DNA of 64,000 nucleotides from Naganishia liquefaciens (taxonomy: Eukaryota > Basidiomycota > Tremellomycetes > Filobasidiales > Filobasidiaceae). The stretch spans positions 248,001 through 312,000 of the forward strand of contig BLZA01000021.1 of the NCBI GenBank assembly GCA_013423385.1, in the 5' to 3' direction. The notes under the pieces were generated by a model. That model was not told the origin of the DNA. It saw only the letters and a program-made list of their open reading frames with translations, and made no database searches. The position numbers were made by a program, and so were the translations under genes. Shown one piece after another: positions 24,463 to 35,881 of the stretch. Every line of letters starts with the position of its first letter. Within the stretch, counting starts at the first letter, position 1.

Positions 24463-25905
24463 CTAGGGCTGACCAGGCCAGATCTGGTCGGCAATCGCGC
24501 GCACCAATTTCAATTTCTTGACCATGTCCTCATGATTGATTGGATTTCCCTCGGCGTGGCTGCCAAAGCCGCACTGCGGACTGACGCACAGCACCTTGAG
24601 GGCCTCTTCCCGCGAAACGTTGTTGCCCTCGGCAACATAGTCTGCCGCCTTGTATACTCGATCGACCATCTCTTGCTTGTCCTCCAGCGCACCATGCTTG
24701 GACGTGACGACGCCCAAGACAACATTCTTGCTCAGCGGCAAGTCCTTGAGCGGCTCGAACCCGCCGGCACGCTCGGTGTCGTATTCGAGGTAGAACGTAT
24801 CCGCATCGAGGTCGGTGAAGAGCTGGCGCGCGATCCTGTCGTAGGCGCCCTCGCTAAAGTGACGTCCCCCGATGTAGTTGCCCCTGCACAGGTGGATACC
24901 GAGGTGCATGTCGGCCGGACGCTGCAAGGGGAAGCAGTGAGTGGGAAGAGATGTGGATGGGAAGACATGGGTGCAGTACCTGAAAGCAAGCATTATAAAA
25001 CTTGATGTATGCCGCAAACTGTTCATCGGCCGTCTGGAAGTTTTCCTTGTCCTGTTTCCACCCCTCAAGCATGGCCTCTGAGCAAAAGTCTGACGGGAGG
25101 GATGAGCGCGCATTCGACAAGGCAGCGAGAGAACACGTACAGGCCAGATTCGGATCATCGACTTGGACGTTTCGCACGCCGGCGTCGTACAGGATCTTGA
25201 GCTCAATCTGATACGCTTTCGCCACGTCAGCAAAGTATTCGTCGTCGGTGTTGTAAACGCCGGGCGCATAGGCCTTGTTGGGTCCATATCGGAAATGATA
25301 CCTAGAGACCGGATCAGGTCGAGAGCGAAAACTGCAGGAAGGGAAGGATGCTCACCAGGAAGGACTAGCCAGAGTGATCTTGATGTTCTTCCATTCTTCC
25401 TGCGGAATGAGAGTCTTCATGTATTCGAATTCGGGGAGGTAGCTGCTCGTGCCAGTGTGCGAGATCTTTTTAACGGCGACCGTCACTTGATTCGGGACCT
25501 TTTTCTCGTGCATGAAAGATTTGACATCTAGCACAAGGAGATCAGCCAGAGACACTTCATCAGCTTGTCAAGGTATTTACCAGGAGCATACATTCTAAAG
25601 ATCGATTGATCATAACCTCCCTCTCGCAAGTTGACCTCCTCCATCCCATTCAACGTCTCGAAGAATGTGCCCCAAAATTGGTGCCGCGAAAACTCCCCAT
25701 TCGTCACGGCATGATACCCACATTCCTGCTGGACGGCCACGATATCCTTGATGGCGGCTTGCTCGATCGGAACAAGGGATTCCGGGCTGGCAGTCTTGTC
25801 TGCGAAAACGGCGTATCGGTGCTGCAGGAGGGCTTCGGGACGGAGAAGGGAGCCAATGTGTTCGGCGCGGAAGGGAGGGTTGCTTTTCGCTGTGGCGTAT
25901 GACAT
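24463..25905 (-). CDS. MetE-like (cobalamin-independent methionine synthase C-terminal domain) protein
   Basis: A UROD/MetE-superfamily barrel, expected to be a zinc-dependent methyltransferase acting on a thiol. Six exons give about 400 aa, starting MSYATAKSNPPFRAEHIGSL. Clear family blocks are YHAVTNGEFSRHQFWGTFFE, TLASPSWYHFRYGP, RNVQVDDPNLAYFC, and MHLGIHLCRGNYIGGRH. The zinc ligands of MetE are all recognisable: His and Cys in GIHLCRGN, Glu in FYLEYD, and Cys in SPQCGFGSH. Full-length MetE is about 760 aa with a duplicated barrel; this protein has only the catalytic half, as in the short fungal and bacterial MetE-like proteins whose methyl donor and acceptor are often unknown. It should not be called the main methionine synthase without proof. 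The 344-bp gap to the next gene upstream (same strand) shows nothing else. Confidence 0.88.
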
Positions 25906-26249
25906 GGTGATCGGTCGAGGCGGGCGAGGGGTAAAGGGAGAAGGCGCACGGGCTGTCCCGTCGTGGAGAATCTTCTTATTGCCCAAGGTCGATCTTGCGC
26001 GACGTACGGGTGCCCATCATTGCCGGGGCTCATCACGGCGGCGATCGGACAAAGACCGGGATCGGCGTTGCTTTCACGGCACGCAAGAGGCAAGGCTTAG
26101 CAAGGACCAGGGCGCATCATGCAGTTGTCGCTGTCCTCTCCCACGTCTGACTCACAGATCCCCATGCAGGGCTCGTTATAGATACATTCTTGCAGCGGTG
26201 CATCGCAAGCATCCGGCTTATACAACCCATAGTATACAACTCGCAGACC

Positions 26250-28846
26250 TCATCGCTTCCACAATTGCCACCGCGGCTTGGCATCGCCCACGCGCGGAGA
26301 GCCACGCCCACCCTGCTCGACATCCCCATGCGGTATCGTCCCATACCCGCGATGTGGACTATCCCGCCCCGACGATGCGACGCCATCCCATCCAACTTCC
26401 TTGCCGTCCTCGTCGCGCCCCTCTTCGTTCTGGTCCGTCTCGCTGGTCGACTCGTGATCTTGATGGAGAGCACTGGTCGCAAACTCTTCGATAATGGAAT
26501 CCGCCTCGGCGTCGCCCTCGTATACGACCGCGAGCACCTCATGGTCTTCCTCATTCTCGATCACGCTCAACGCCTCCTCGAGGTCCATCGCCCGGGGCCC
26601 TTTGCCCGTTTTCTGGCTACCAAAGTAGTAGCCCTCGCCCCGGGGGCCATATCCCGCCGAAGGCGAGAGCACGGCACCGGCATCATGGGATTGGTAGCTG
26701 ATGGCGTCCGAGGCGTAGTAGGGTTCGCCGAAGGAATGGCGAGATGCTGACAGGGACGCCTCGTCGCCATTGATCGATGCCGCTTGTATTTGGATGTCTG
26801 GGTTGTGCAGCGCGGCTTCTGCCTCGGATAAGCCTGACAAGTCCTTTTTGAAGAATCGCCTGCAGAGCCGGGCTATGAGCTCTCTACCCGAGATTGACAA
26901 GAATATGCACTCACTTGAGCCCCGTCGGAATCATGACAGCGACAGCGATTCCCAACAGACCCAGCACATTCCGGAGACTCAAGATATGGAAATCCTCGGC
27001 ACTCGTCATGGAATCGAGTCCCGACCCGATCGTCGTATGGATGACAGATACAGGCGCGATCCCGATGAAGGCAGCCGACCAGAACAAAAGCGGATTGATC
27101 CCGAGGTGCGGCGCGACAATATTGGCGATCCAGTGGGGCGGAAATGGTGCGATCCTGCTCCTGCGCATCAGCGGAGCTCTTTCGAGGCATGTCTCTGCAA
27201 AGGGCTCACCTCAAGACGATCAAGAACGAAAACACGCCATCCCATCCTACTTGTTCTCCCTTTTCGGCGTCACCCATAATTTTCACCCGCCACAGCTCGA
27301 GCCGATTCCTGTATGACTCGATCGTGAGCAAGGGAGGACCAACAACGGCCGAGAGCGTATAGTTGAGCAGGGCGCCCGTTGCTTCGCACTGTTGTGGCAG
27401 ATGTCAGCGAGGGAAGGGAATTGGAGTTATCGGTACTGACAATGCAGCTTAGCACGGCACCGATAAGCACGCCGTATGCAGCGCCGAAGAGAATTGAGAT
27501 GTACATGGATCCGGGCAAGATGAATGCCTGGACACTGTGCGATGCTGTTGTCAGCATTCGGGCACAAATTCGAGCAGATATTGCGAGCGGCATACTATAG
27601 GTAGGAAGCGCATCCGACGATCATCACGCGAAGCGGATACCGATCTTTGTATTTCTGGAAAATACCACTGAGCAGCGCTGTCAGCCACGTCCCCTAAACG
27701 ATGCATGCGTGAACATACTTTAACGCTTGCAGATCGGCAAACGACCTCGGCAGCTTGAGCGCCGGTCTATCCTCGCTGCATCTCCGCATTAGCATGCACT
27801 CCGCCACGATGAAGGACGGGACCAATTACTCACGGATCAATCTTTGGCAAGCCCAGGTAGATGCCGCCGACCATGATGACCGTGAATATCGCAAATAGGA
27901 CGCCCAGCTTCCATCCGGCTTCGAAAAGCGGACCACGATACCATGGGTCTGGAGTCGATGACTGATCTGGCACGGATGAGTAGGAGGATGAGTGCGTTGA
28001 GGAAGGATTCGGCGCGGTTGTTGATGAGCGTGAGGAAGAACCGACGAGCGGGGTGCTCTCGTCCACTTGCTTTTCGTCGCCTTCTTGTGCCGTCCTGTGC
28101 GATGGGATTGACTGTTCCTGGAAAGGGTCATCAGGATCATCCGTATCAATCCTTTCGGGCGTTGGCATTGCAGCCTGGCGAAACCTTGAAGGTTGCTTTC
28201 CGGGTTTCTGCTGTGTCGTCAACGGGGAATGTGAACGGGATCGGGAGCGAGATCTGCATCGTTTGACCGGCGATTCCGACGATACCGCACCACCCTCGTC
28301 TGAGTCGCTTGCCCTCTCTTTCCCCTTTCCTTTGTCGGCACCTTCCCTCCGTTCCTCGATCATCAACATTCCCAACTCGGCCGATCCACGCCTGGAACTA
28401 TTCCCGCTGACGCTCCGCCGCGCGACGATTCCTGAACCGCTCTGCGCACCCTCAAGCGATCCCACAGTCGGTGAGGCACCCGATAGTGCCGCGATATGCC
28501 GCAAAGAAGGGACAGATGAGGAAATGTAGCTGCCGTATGGTGAATCCCCTTCATCGATCGTCCGGAGCGTGCTCGCGCGCACAAATGCCGGACGCGCTGA
28601 AGATGTCAAGTTCTGCTGCTGGGGCGTCTTTCGCACGGGCGAAGGCGAAGTATGACCATTCGTCGAGGGCGAGAAGCCATTCGTTCCAGCTGATTTGCGC
28701 CTCGGTGCGTTCTTGCCGTGCGAATCTGCGTCGCCGCTGCTGTCCGAGTCCTCTGAGGAGAAAGAGGTCGCGAGCCACGCGGTGAATACGCTCCAGGCGG
28801 ACTTGCGCGGTGCGCTGATTGCGAGTGCTTGGCTCTGGGAAGCCAT
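26250..28846 (-). CDS. TVP38/TMEM64-family (DedA/VTT domain) membrane protein
   Basis: Multi-pass membrane protein of the SNARE-associated Golgi/VTT family, whose better-known members are lipid scramblases or act in Golgi membranes. The first exon encodes about 300 disordered Ser-rich residues with an RSRSRSRS run, then a first membrane segment (LGVLFAIFTVIMVGGIYLG). Short exons follow carrying the VTT core: VQAFILPGSMYISILFGAAY, then GAVLSCI joined to CEATGALLNYTLS, and the second signature APFPPHWIANIVAPHLGI followed by LFWSAAFIGIAPVSVIHTTI and a last helix (VLGLLGIAVAVMIPTGL). The C-terminal tail (about 210 aa) is acidic and Gly/Ser-rich. It has seven or more introns, about 730 aa. The long N- and C-terminal extensions are larger than in yeast TVP38. 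Confidence 0.85.
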
Positions 28847-29214
28847 GACGGATTATGTAGGTAGGGGTACCGTGGTGAACCCAGGGGGGTCGTTTGCAAC
28901 AGGGGACGTTTCATCGTTCGACCGACGATCGCTTGCATGTAATCGTCATTTCCGACTAGCGTGGAGGGGCATTAGTCATACCCCGCGCGTGCCGTAATAG
29001 GATTCCGCCGCAAGGTAGAAGTGCTCGTCTATACACATCTATTCCACCATAAAGCTACTTGACGAAGACGCAGCCACTGGTGACACTGTCTAGCCTGACG
29101 TCTGTATCCATAATCAAGCTGGATTTCGTCTTCTCATACTATGTATCGGATAATACAGCGCCAAGACAAGCAGGAAGGACCGGCAAGAAAGGTCGACCTG
29201 CAACCCCCTCGAGC

Positions 29215-29219
29215 AAAAA
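29215..29219 (-). terminator. RNA polymerase III terminator of tRNA-Pro
   Basis: Five consecutive T residues on the minus strand begin two bases after the tRNA discriminator base, the usual stop signal for RNA polymerase III. Confidence 0.7.
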
Positions 29220-29220
29220 G

Positions 29221-29313
29221 GGCCGAATCCCGGAATCGAACCGAGAACCACACCCAGGCAGTTGCTGCGAGAGCGCCCTAAGGGTGTATCATACCACTAG
29301 ACCAATTCAGCTT
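29221..29313 (-). tRNA. tRNA-Pro (anticodon AGG) with 19-nt intron
   Basis: Minus strand. Acceptor stem GCTGAAT pairs fully with ATTCGGC, discriminator C. The D arm contains TGGTCTAGTGGTATGA. Anticodon stem CACCC/GGGTG encloses TTAGGG, an intron of 19 nt beginning CGCTCTCGC, and the last loop T. The T arm contains GGTTCGATTCC. The internal A and B boxes are intact and a T5 terminator follows. The intron sits after position 37, the canonical nuclear site for the tRNA splicing endonuclease. Confidence 0.95.
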
Positions 29314-31497
29314 CGTTACTTACAGGCACGGTCACAAGCTCACATTCCTCCATTATTGATGACTCCAGTTGAGCTTGAACATTGCAGCTAATGCTTGACC
29401 GCTCACGGTGTCAGTTCGACTCTAGTCATGCGTGCGGGGACCGTTCTGTACAGACCATCGGCCACAGGCAGCCCTACGAGTCACGCGAATTGGACTATGT
29501 CACCTCCTTCCGTGAAAGACCATGTGGCAACTCAATCGCAAACCCGATACTTCCTCTCGAAGATGCAGAGATGAGCTAAAGGCAATGATAGCCCTCGGCA
29601 TGGTAAGCACTAGCTCAGAAAGGCAGAGAAAAGTGGTGCGACTGGGCTCAGCTGGTGCAAAGGACCGATACAGGACATGGTCAACATGATAAAGTTTCTC
29701 GAATCTCGTCACAGAGGCCCTTTGACAGCGACAGGCACCTCCCCACTTATAGCGAGAGTTCTTTGGTTGATATCCTGATCTGATAATGAGTCCAAGGCTT
29801 TGACAGCGGGCGGCTTGCGTCATGCGAGCTCCATAGGAATACTGATACCACATGGCCGCTTGAACCCGGCCGAAAGACCCCGCAAGCAGTCAAGCGCCAA
29901 TTGAATGTTCGTACCCAGCTGATAGTATGGTGCAAATTGGACTCAGATGTGAGAGTCTGAGGGTCAGTACCACCATATCGGGGCTGATCTGGTAGTGGCA
30001 TGATAGTATTCGCAACGTGGTGCTCAGTTCAGTTATACTATTTGCGACTGAATGTGAGATGGCGGAAAAAGATCCGGGACTGCTTGTAGGCGCTACGCCC
30101 CTATGTGCTACTTTGGCTCGTCATCCCTTCGTCATGGCCTCACACTCTCCGTGGCCGCTATCGATATGAGTTCACCTGTAGAAGCTGGGAGGAGGGGCAC
30201 CTTTGGTCATCGTGTCTCCCCACCTGAAGTCGCCTGATCAAAGGAAGGCCCAGTATCAGCGACGTTGTCCGAAGACATGCCTTTGGTATCACAGGGGCAT
30301 TTGGCGATTTACCTATCCTCACTCCCAAAGCAATCCGCTCCCGCCCGATTCCTCATCGACCACCCCATGACAGCCGCCGCCAACAAGCGATCCCGCAAAG
30401 ATGATCGCCTTGATCACCCGTCCCGGTCCGTGTAACCCCATGCCTCTACCGGGACCGATCATCATTGAAGTGAGCGCCGTTCCAAGTACCGTAAGCGAGT
30501 CTCAAGGGAAGAGGAAGCGTTTCATTTCGCATGCAAGTGGTCCCGACCGCGACATAATCCTCGTGCAGCACATCATTTGCATGCGATTTGACCGACTTTT
30601 CACGTTGCCAGGAGCTACGGAACCACAGGAGAGTTGCGCGAGTCACCACTCCACCTTTGATTTCAAGCCTCGCTCAGGCAATGACGCTTTTCAGATCGAC
30701 TGTGGTAAAAAGGCAGAGGTCAGGTTCTGTAATCCTGCAGCAGGGTGCGGCTGCCCTAAGTTTCTGTCAAAGGAATCGAGGGATTTATAATCGATAGCGA
30801 TGAAGGCCTGATACTGAGCCGGAATTACTGGAGTGAGCCGGTGCATCGTCTTTGCATGACAGCATATCAGTGGCACGAACTAGATTGGACATTGGGAGCG
30901 ACTCTGTTATCATCCATATTGGGTTCGAAGCTGTCTATGCCATTGCCGTATCCACTGCTGTCACGGGAGACCCGCGGGTCCTATGCGGGACAATTCAAGT
31001 AAGAAAGGCCTCAGAATCGAGCTGTCTCGTATCCAGCCTGACCATCCTACACCCGACTCGAGCATGCTAGCTCCCATACCCCAGCAAACCTGAGAACAAC
31101 CGCCACCGAAGAATAATGTCGCGGTCGCGTTGTGGCCACGCGATTCGTCTGGACGCGCCAATACTCGGTCCGGGACCAAAGGGAAACGGGATCACAACAA
31201 AACGGTTCATCGACGCTCTACATCTATCGGACAACTATACTCAGCCACGACGACCGTCCGCGTCTGGTCGAATCGATGGTTTAGAACATATACCCACGTC
31301 GGAGTACCCTGGTAAGTCCCTTTTTGCAGCGGATCCAGGGTCGGATAAGGAGGCACCGTTGAATGGGCGGAGGAGACCACACGGCCCACCTCGAGTGCCT
31401 GCTGAACCTGAGCATGACTGATGGATCTCCCCAGATCACCTCCGCTCGCATTGCAAGCCATCCCAACGAATCTTGACCCCTCTGAACAACGACTGCA
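29314..31497. other. Gene-poor stretch upstream of single-pass membrane protein gene
   Basis: About 2.2 kb with only short, overlapping frames on both strands and no recognisable domain. The interval 31100-31497 may contain non-coding leader exons or an undetected N-terminal exon of the next gene: a good donor (GTAAGT at 31311) and an acceptor (CCCCAG, just before 31437) are present. I could not join them in frame to the ATG at 31498. Confidence 0.35.
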
Positions 31498-32772
31498 ATG
31501 GACCATTCTCCGAATCCAACAATACCGACGCCGACGGTTCCAGCTCGTATCTACCGCCGTCAAGCGCTTCTCCGCCGAGCAGAAGTCGTCACCGTTACAT
31601 CATTTGCCGACTCGTCCACCGCTGCCTCGACGGCATCTTCAGGCACCCATGTCCCGATTGGACCGATCGTCGGCGGGATTGTGGCTGGAGTCGTGGCCGT
31701 GTGTCTCGTCGGAGGTATCTGGTGGTGGTGCCATCACAAGGCCGAAAAGGAGCGCAAGGTGAGTTGCATCTGGCAGATGACGGGATCGCATTCTGACCCT
31801 GAGGATCAGGAACGCAAGGCCCGGCTGCTCGCCAAGGCGTCGAGATCGACAGGCGCGCTCTCGGCGCGTCCCTCTTTGACACCAAAAGACAGCGGTCTAT
31901 CGATGCAAACGCTCTCTCACGGCAAACGTGGCGGTCAGCCCAAGCCATCGATATTTGGAGATGCGGTACAGGCCGTGCCGACAGTCTCATACACGTCTGG
32001 CGAACGCGAGCATCCCGAATCAAAGTCTAGACGAACGCCCTCGGAACCTTCCGCCGCCCCGCCGCCCTTACACAGCGCACCCTCCTCTCGTCGCCATCGA
32101 CACGAACGCTCACTCTCCCGGGAACCCGCTCCGCCGGCACCTGTCGCCCTCGCACCCGTTGTACAACCGGGAACCCACCGATACCAGCCGGCACGTCCAT
32201 CCCCGCTCGCGCTTGCCGCCAAATCCCAGACTTCGCCATCCGACAGTCGCCTGCCCGTCGTCTCTCCCGCATCGTCGCATTCGCGTTCACGCGAGGGATC
32301 CCTCTCTGCTTCGGGTTTGATAGCTGGCGAACGCAAAGCGGACGACAGCGCTCCCAAATGGGGCCAAAAGCCATTCCGCAGTGCCGCAACGACGCCCTCG
32401 GACCCGTCGAGCCCGACGGGCGACCTGCTCGCCGTCGACCATGTCAATCAGCACGAGGAATCCGAGGACGATGATCCGTTTGAACATGCAAAATACGACC
32501 GTCATCGGTCTACGGCTTCCACGCAAGTGTCGTCTATCGCCGGCAGCACGCACAAGCGGGATACCGTGAGACAGAGCCGCGATCGGGATGTCATGGGCGG
32601 GATTGCCGAGTGGCAGGAAGAGATGGCGGGCGGACGTGAGCCGTCACATCAGCGCGGACCCTCGTATCCGTACTCTTCGCAGCAAGGCTATGCTGAGCAA
32701 TATCAGCCGGACGGAACGCGCGGCATGGATCCATTCTATGGCGAAGACAATCGCAAGTATGAATACCGCTAG
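31498..32772 (+). CDS. Single-pass membrane protein with Ser-rich cytoplasmic tail
   Basis: Two exons joined at AEKERK / ERKARLL over a 51-nt intron near 31760-31810; about 407 aa. A short N-terminal Ser/Thr-rich segment leads to one membrane helix (IVGGIVAGVVAVCLVGGIWWW), followed by basic residues and a long tail rich in Ser, Pro and His with repeated RHRH/RSR motifs, ending GMDPFYGEDNRKYEYR. The Gly-rich helix preceded by Ser/Thr and followed by HHK is typical of fungal Mid2/WSC-like sensors and related proteins. However, the extracellular part seen here is too short to assign a family and no signal peptide is visible. An upstream exon carrying the signal peptide may have been missed. Confidence 0.65.
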   Translation: MDHSPNPTIPTPTVPARIYRRQALLRRAEVVTVTSFADSSTAASTASSGTHVPIGPIVGGIVAGVVAVCLVGGIWWWCHHKAEKERKVSCIWQMTGSHSDPEDQERKARLLAKASRSTGALSARPSLTPKDSGLSMQTLSHGKRGGQPKPSIFGDAVQAVPTVSYTSGEREHPESKSRRTPSEPSAAPPPLHSAPSSRRHRHERSLSREPAPPAPVALAPVVQPGTHRYQPARPSPLALAAKSQTSPSDSRLPVVSPASSHSRSREGSLSASGLIAGERKADDSAPKWGQKPFRSAATTPSDPSSPTGDLLAVDHVNQHEESEDDDPFEHAKYDRHRSTASTQVSSIAGSTHKRDTVRQSRDRDVMGGIAEWQEEMAGGREPSHQRGPSYPYSSQQGYAEQYQPDGTRGMDPFYGEDNRKYEYR

Positions 32773-33024
32773 ACGGTCGTCCCTACTGGCTATAATGGAC
32801 GCAAAAAACTTTGAACAAGACTGTACGACGAGCGGCAGTACGAATGGACATAATTCCGGATATAGTGGCTCGATAATCGCGTTTGGCGTGTGGGTTGTAC
32901 GTTTTTCACGACTCGTTTGAATCAGATCAGATGCAATATCATAGTGACGCGCGAGCGTGTCATCGCGAGCAATGCAGTGATGACGGCTACATGACGAGCT
33001 CGTCATGGTCCTACAGGATTGTGT

Positions 33025-35606
33025 CTAGGCTTCCTGCGTCATGGCTTTGATGGCCTGAAGAACGCCCGGCGAGATCTCGAACGCCTTCATGTGTTCGCCA
33101 AATACCTGCTGAATGTTGCGCACAGCCTGCTCAATTACTGGCAGGACGTCAGCCTGATGCGCTCCGGATCGAAACGCCCCGACCCAACGTACCTTGACTC
33201 ATCATTTGCACCTCATCTTCCCACACCCGACGCGCCTCGTCCACCCACGCCTGCTTGCCGCGCGCTTCGGCCCGCTCCATATATTCGCCTCGGTACGCGA
33301 TGAGCTCGACGTGGTACTTCACCAACATATCCATCACCTCGGGCACGCAATTTTGCACTTGGCCGTACGTGTCTTCGTGTAACGAGGCCGCGACGTAGGC
33401 CGCGAGCGCTGTTCAAAAGGCCGCCGGTAACGTGAGCCTCTTGCTTCGCCAACGAAGAGTTGGGACGGGGGGACCTACTCCTGAATAAATCCGCATCGAT
33501 GCGCCGCCGCGGCAGCACAAACTCGATCTCGTCCGCTGCCCAGCGACGCGCAAACGCCCTCTCAACCCGGCGCATGAATCGCTCGACCCGGCGCATGCAC
33601 CAGTCGACCCCTGCGCGCCTGAACCCGCCGCGCGGCGCGACCACATTGAAGCACCGGTCGAAAAGCGGCCATAACCCCTTGCTGCGCCACTCTGCATCGA
33701 CAACGGGTTTCGCCACCTGCGCGGCCACCTCCCCGAGCCGACCTTTTGTCGCCTCGACCGACTGCTTGACGCTCTCGGCCCCCTGACGCGCTGCTTCGCC
33801 GGCCTCGGTCAGCGTCTTGACGACGGGCCGCTTGACGTCCTCTGGCACACGGGCCTCGAGCGGCGAGATCCACTCGAGTGCGCGTTCCCCGGCATGGCCG
33901 AGGGCTTCTTTGGCGTGCGGCGCGCGCTGACGGAGGTAAGAGATCCCCGTTGAGGCGAGCGAGGCGAGACGTGCGTCGGTCGCTTTCACGCCGTCTACGA
34001 GCGCGGCAGGCTTGGTTTGTGAAGGGGGAACGTAGAATACGGATTCAACTTGCCGCGCCTGGGCCGTCGGGATGCTGGTGACAGGTCCTCGGGCCGGGGC
34101 TGTCGATGACGCGGTCGCGGACGCGGACGCGGCGGCGAGCCTTCCGCCGCGCGCGACGAGCCGCTGATAGCTCTTCCCAAGCTGAGTCATGCATCCTTGA
34201 AACAGGCTCGTCCACGCCGTCGGTTTCGTGCTGAGATCGTCAAACACGCGTTTCCTGTTCTCGGCCTGATGCGATCGATCGGCGAGCTCGAGCGCCGTGA
34301 ATGTCTGGTCTCCAAAGGTCAGCATTCGAACACCCCAAGTGGGCGAGCGGGGCGCGGGGTCACTTGCAAGATAATAATCGTCCGTCGACTGCAGCGCGCC
34401 AATGATATACGCATCCGCCTTGCGCCCCTTGGCCAACGGCGAAAAGTCCAACCGCTGCGTCGCCGAAATGTCAAATACGATCGCCGGCAAACGAAGCAAG
34501 ATGGCCGTGGCGTAGTGCAGCGCCAAGAGACGCGCCGGCATCGTCCACCCTACGAGACTCTTGTTCCGTGCGAGCTGTGCGATAAAGGGGCTGCCGGAGA
34601 GGAGGGGGGGGAAGGCTGTCAGCTTTTCTCTTCTCTTATTGCATGACGACATCCGGACGCACCGGAACAAGCCAAACGAGTGCCGAATGAGAAGCGCCGA
34701 AACTTGCCGACGTAAAAGCCAGAACAGAACGCTGTACGCGCATCCATGCAAGACCGCATACAGCGGCAACTGCCACAACGCACTGCGCGTCATCCGCGTT
34801 GTCAATCGTTCTCCCAACGAAGCCTACGGACGAACCGGGGATCACCATATCAGTGTCACCTTTCCCCTGAGAGAGGAGGGAACGTACGTTATCCGCCGGC
34901 CATCGTTCCTTTCCCCACGCGCCATCAAAGATGTCCTTGTGTGCGAGCCAAAGCGCAAAGCATGCGTTGCCGAAGTAGAGGTAGAGAACTCTTTCATTGA
35001 GATGATACGGATGTCGCGCCGTCGGCTTCCACATTCCGAGATCGAGCGTCCGTACGTCGGCCCCTACGTTCGAAGACGGGGCCTCGTGCCGCCATGTCCA
35101 GAGATGGGTGAGGACCGAGGTGGTGATGATCGATGCCCAGAGGTACCAGAGCGTGATTCTCCCGGCGTGGGGGTCGTTGATGGTGCGCGTGATGAGGGAT
35201 AGGTATGTGCGTGTGGATGGTGCCGCGGGAGCTGCGGTGGGTGGTGCGTCTGTCGAGGGGCGTGAAGGGTGGGGCAAGAGGTATCAGATGGAGCATGAGT
35301 ATACCGAAAGGGGGGAACTTACGCTGCAGTGTTTTCGCACGGAGGTAGATGATCGGTGCGATACAGAGCAGGACGAGAAGGACCGTTGCCGGGATCGTCG
35401 CGAGGATATGCCACCCAGGAAGTGACAACACATCGGCGGGCGTCGTGGACAGCAGGGCGACGAGCGCTGTAAGGGCTATCCAGGCGGTGGATGAGCGTCC
35501 GAGACGACGCCATCGTGCCCACAGATATTTCTGCGGGCGGGGAGTGTCAGCCAAGGCCAAGGGGTAGGATGAGTGTACGCACGCGGTAATGGTCGTCGGT
35601 GTTCAT
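33025..35606 (-). CDS. NDC1: Nucleoporin NDC1
   Basis: Transmembrane nucleoporin that anchors the nuclear pore and, in yeasts, the spindle pole body in the nuclear envelope. It starts MNTDDHYR at 35606, then an intron and KYLWARWRRLGRSSTAW. About six hydrophobic segments follow over several exons (WIALTALVALLS, ATIPATVLLVLLCIAPIIYL, LWYLWASIITTSVLTHLW, LWQLPLYAVLHGCAYSVLF, and others). The family's cytoplasmic part is recognisable from DAYIIGALQSTDDYYLA, FTALELADRSHQAENRKRVF and KPTAWTSLFQGCMTQL. The extreme C-terminus ends HEDTYGQVQNCVPEVMDML and AFEISPGVLQAIKAMTQEA before the stop at 33025. Length is about 730 aa. It shares a 275-bp divergent promoter region with the acetyltransferase gene. 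Assignment rests on order of hydrophobic segments and these motifs. Confidence 0.78.
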
Positions 35607-35881
35607 GGTGCGTGTGCCCGTGTGCCCGTGTCCCCCCCGACGGGATCCCTCTGGCGAGTGCCATGTTGAACGGAAATCTACTCGACGCAGGGTCGTCATC
35701 CCGAGAAAGCGCGCACGCGGGATGGATTACCTAATCACACCCTCCCCCCTCCTGGGCGCGCGCGGGAGCAGTTCGGACCGGCGGCATTCGTTCATAGGGC
35801 GGGGAGGGGGTTAGGGGGCGATAGACAGGCATACCCCTCCTTCCCCCAACCATCCATCCACACCGGCACACAGACACACCC
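35607..35881. promoter_or_regulatory. Divergent promoter region, NDC1 / GNAT gene
   Basis: Only 275 bp separate the two start codons, so both promoters must lie here. The stretch contains C/G runs and no clear TATA box on either side. Confidence 0.5.

Noticed and set aside
31116-31421. Plus-strand frame of 101 codons upstream of the single-pass membrane gene
   Set aside because: Hydrophilic, no signal peptide, and it does not join in frame to the downstream exon by any splice pair I could find.
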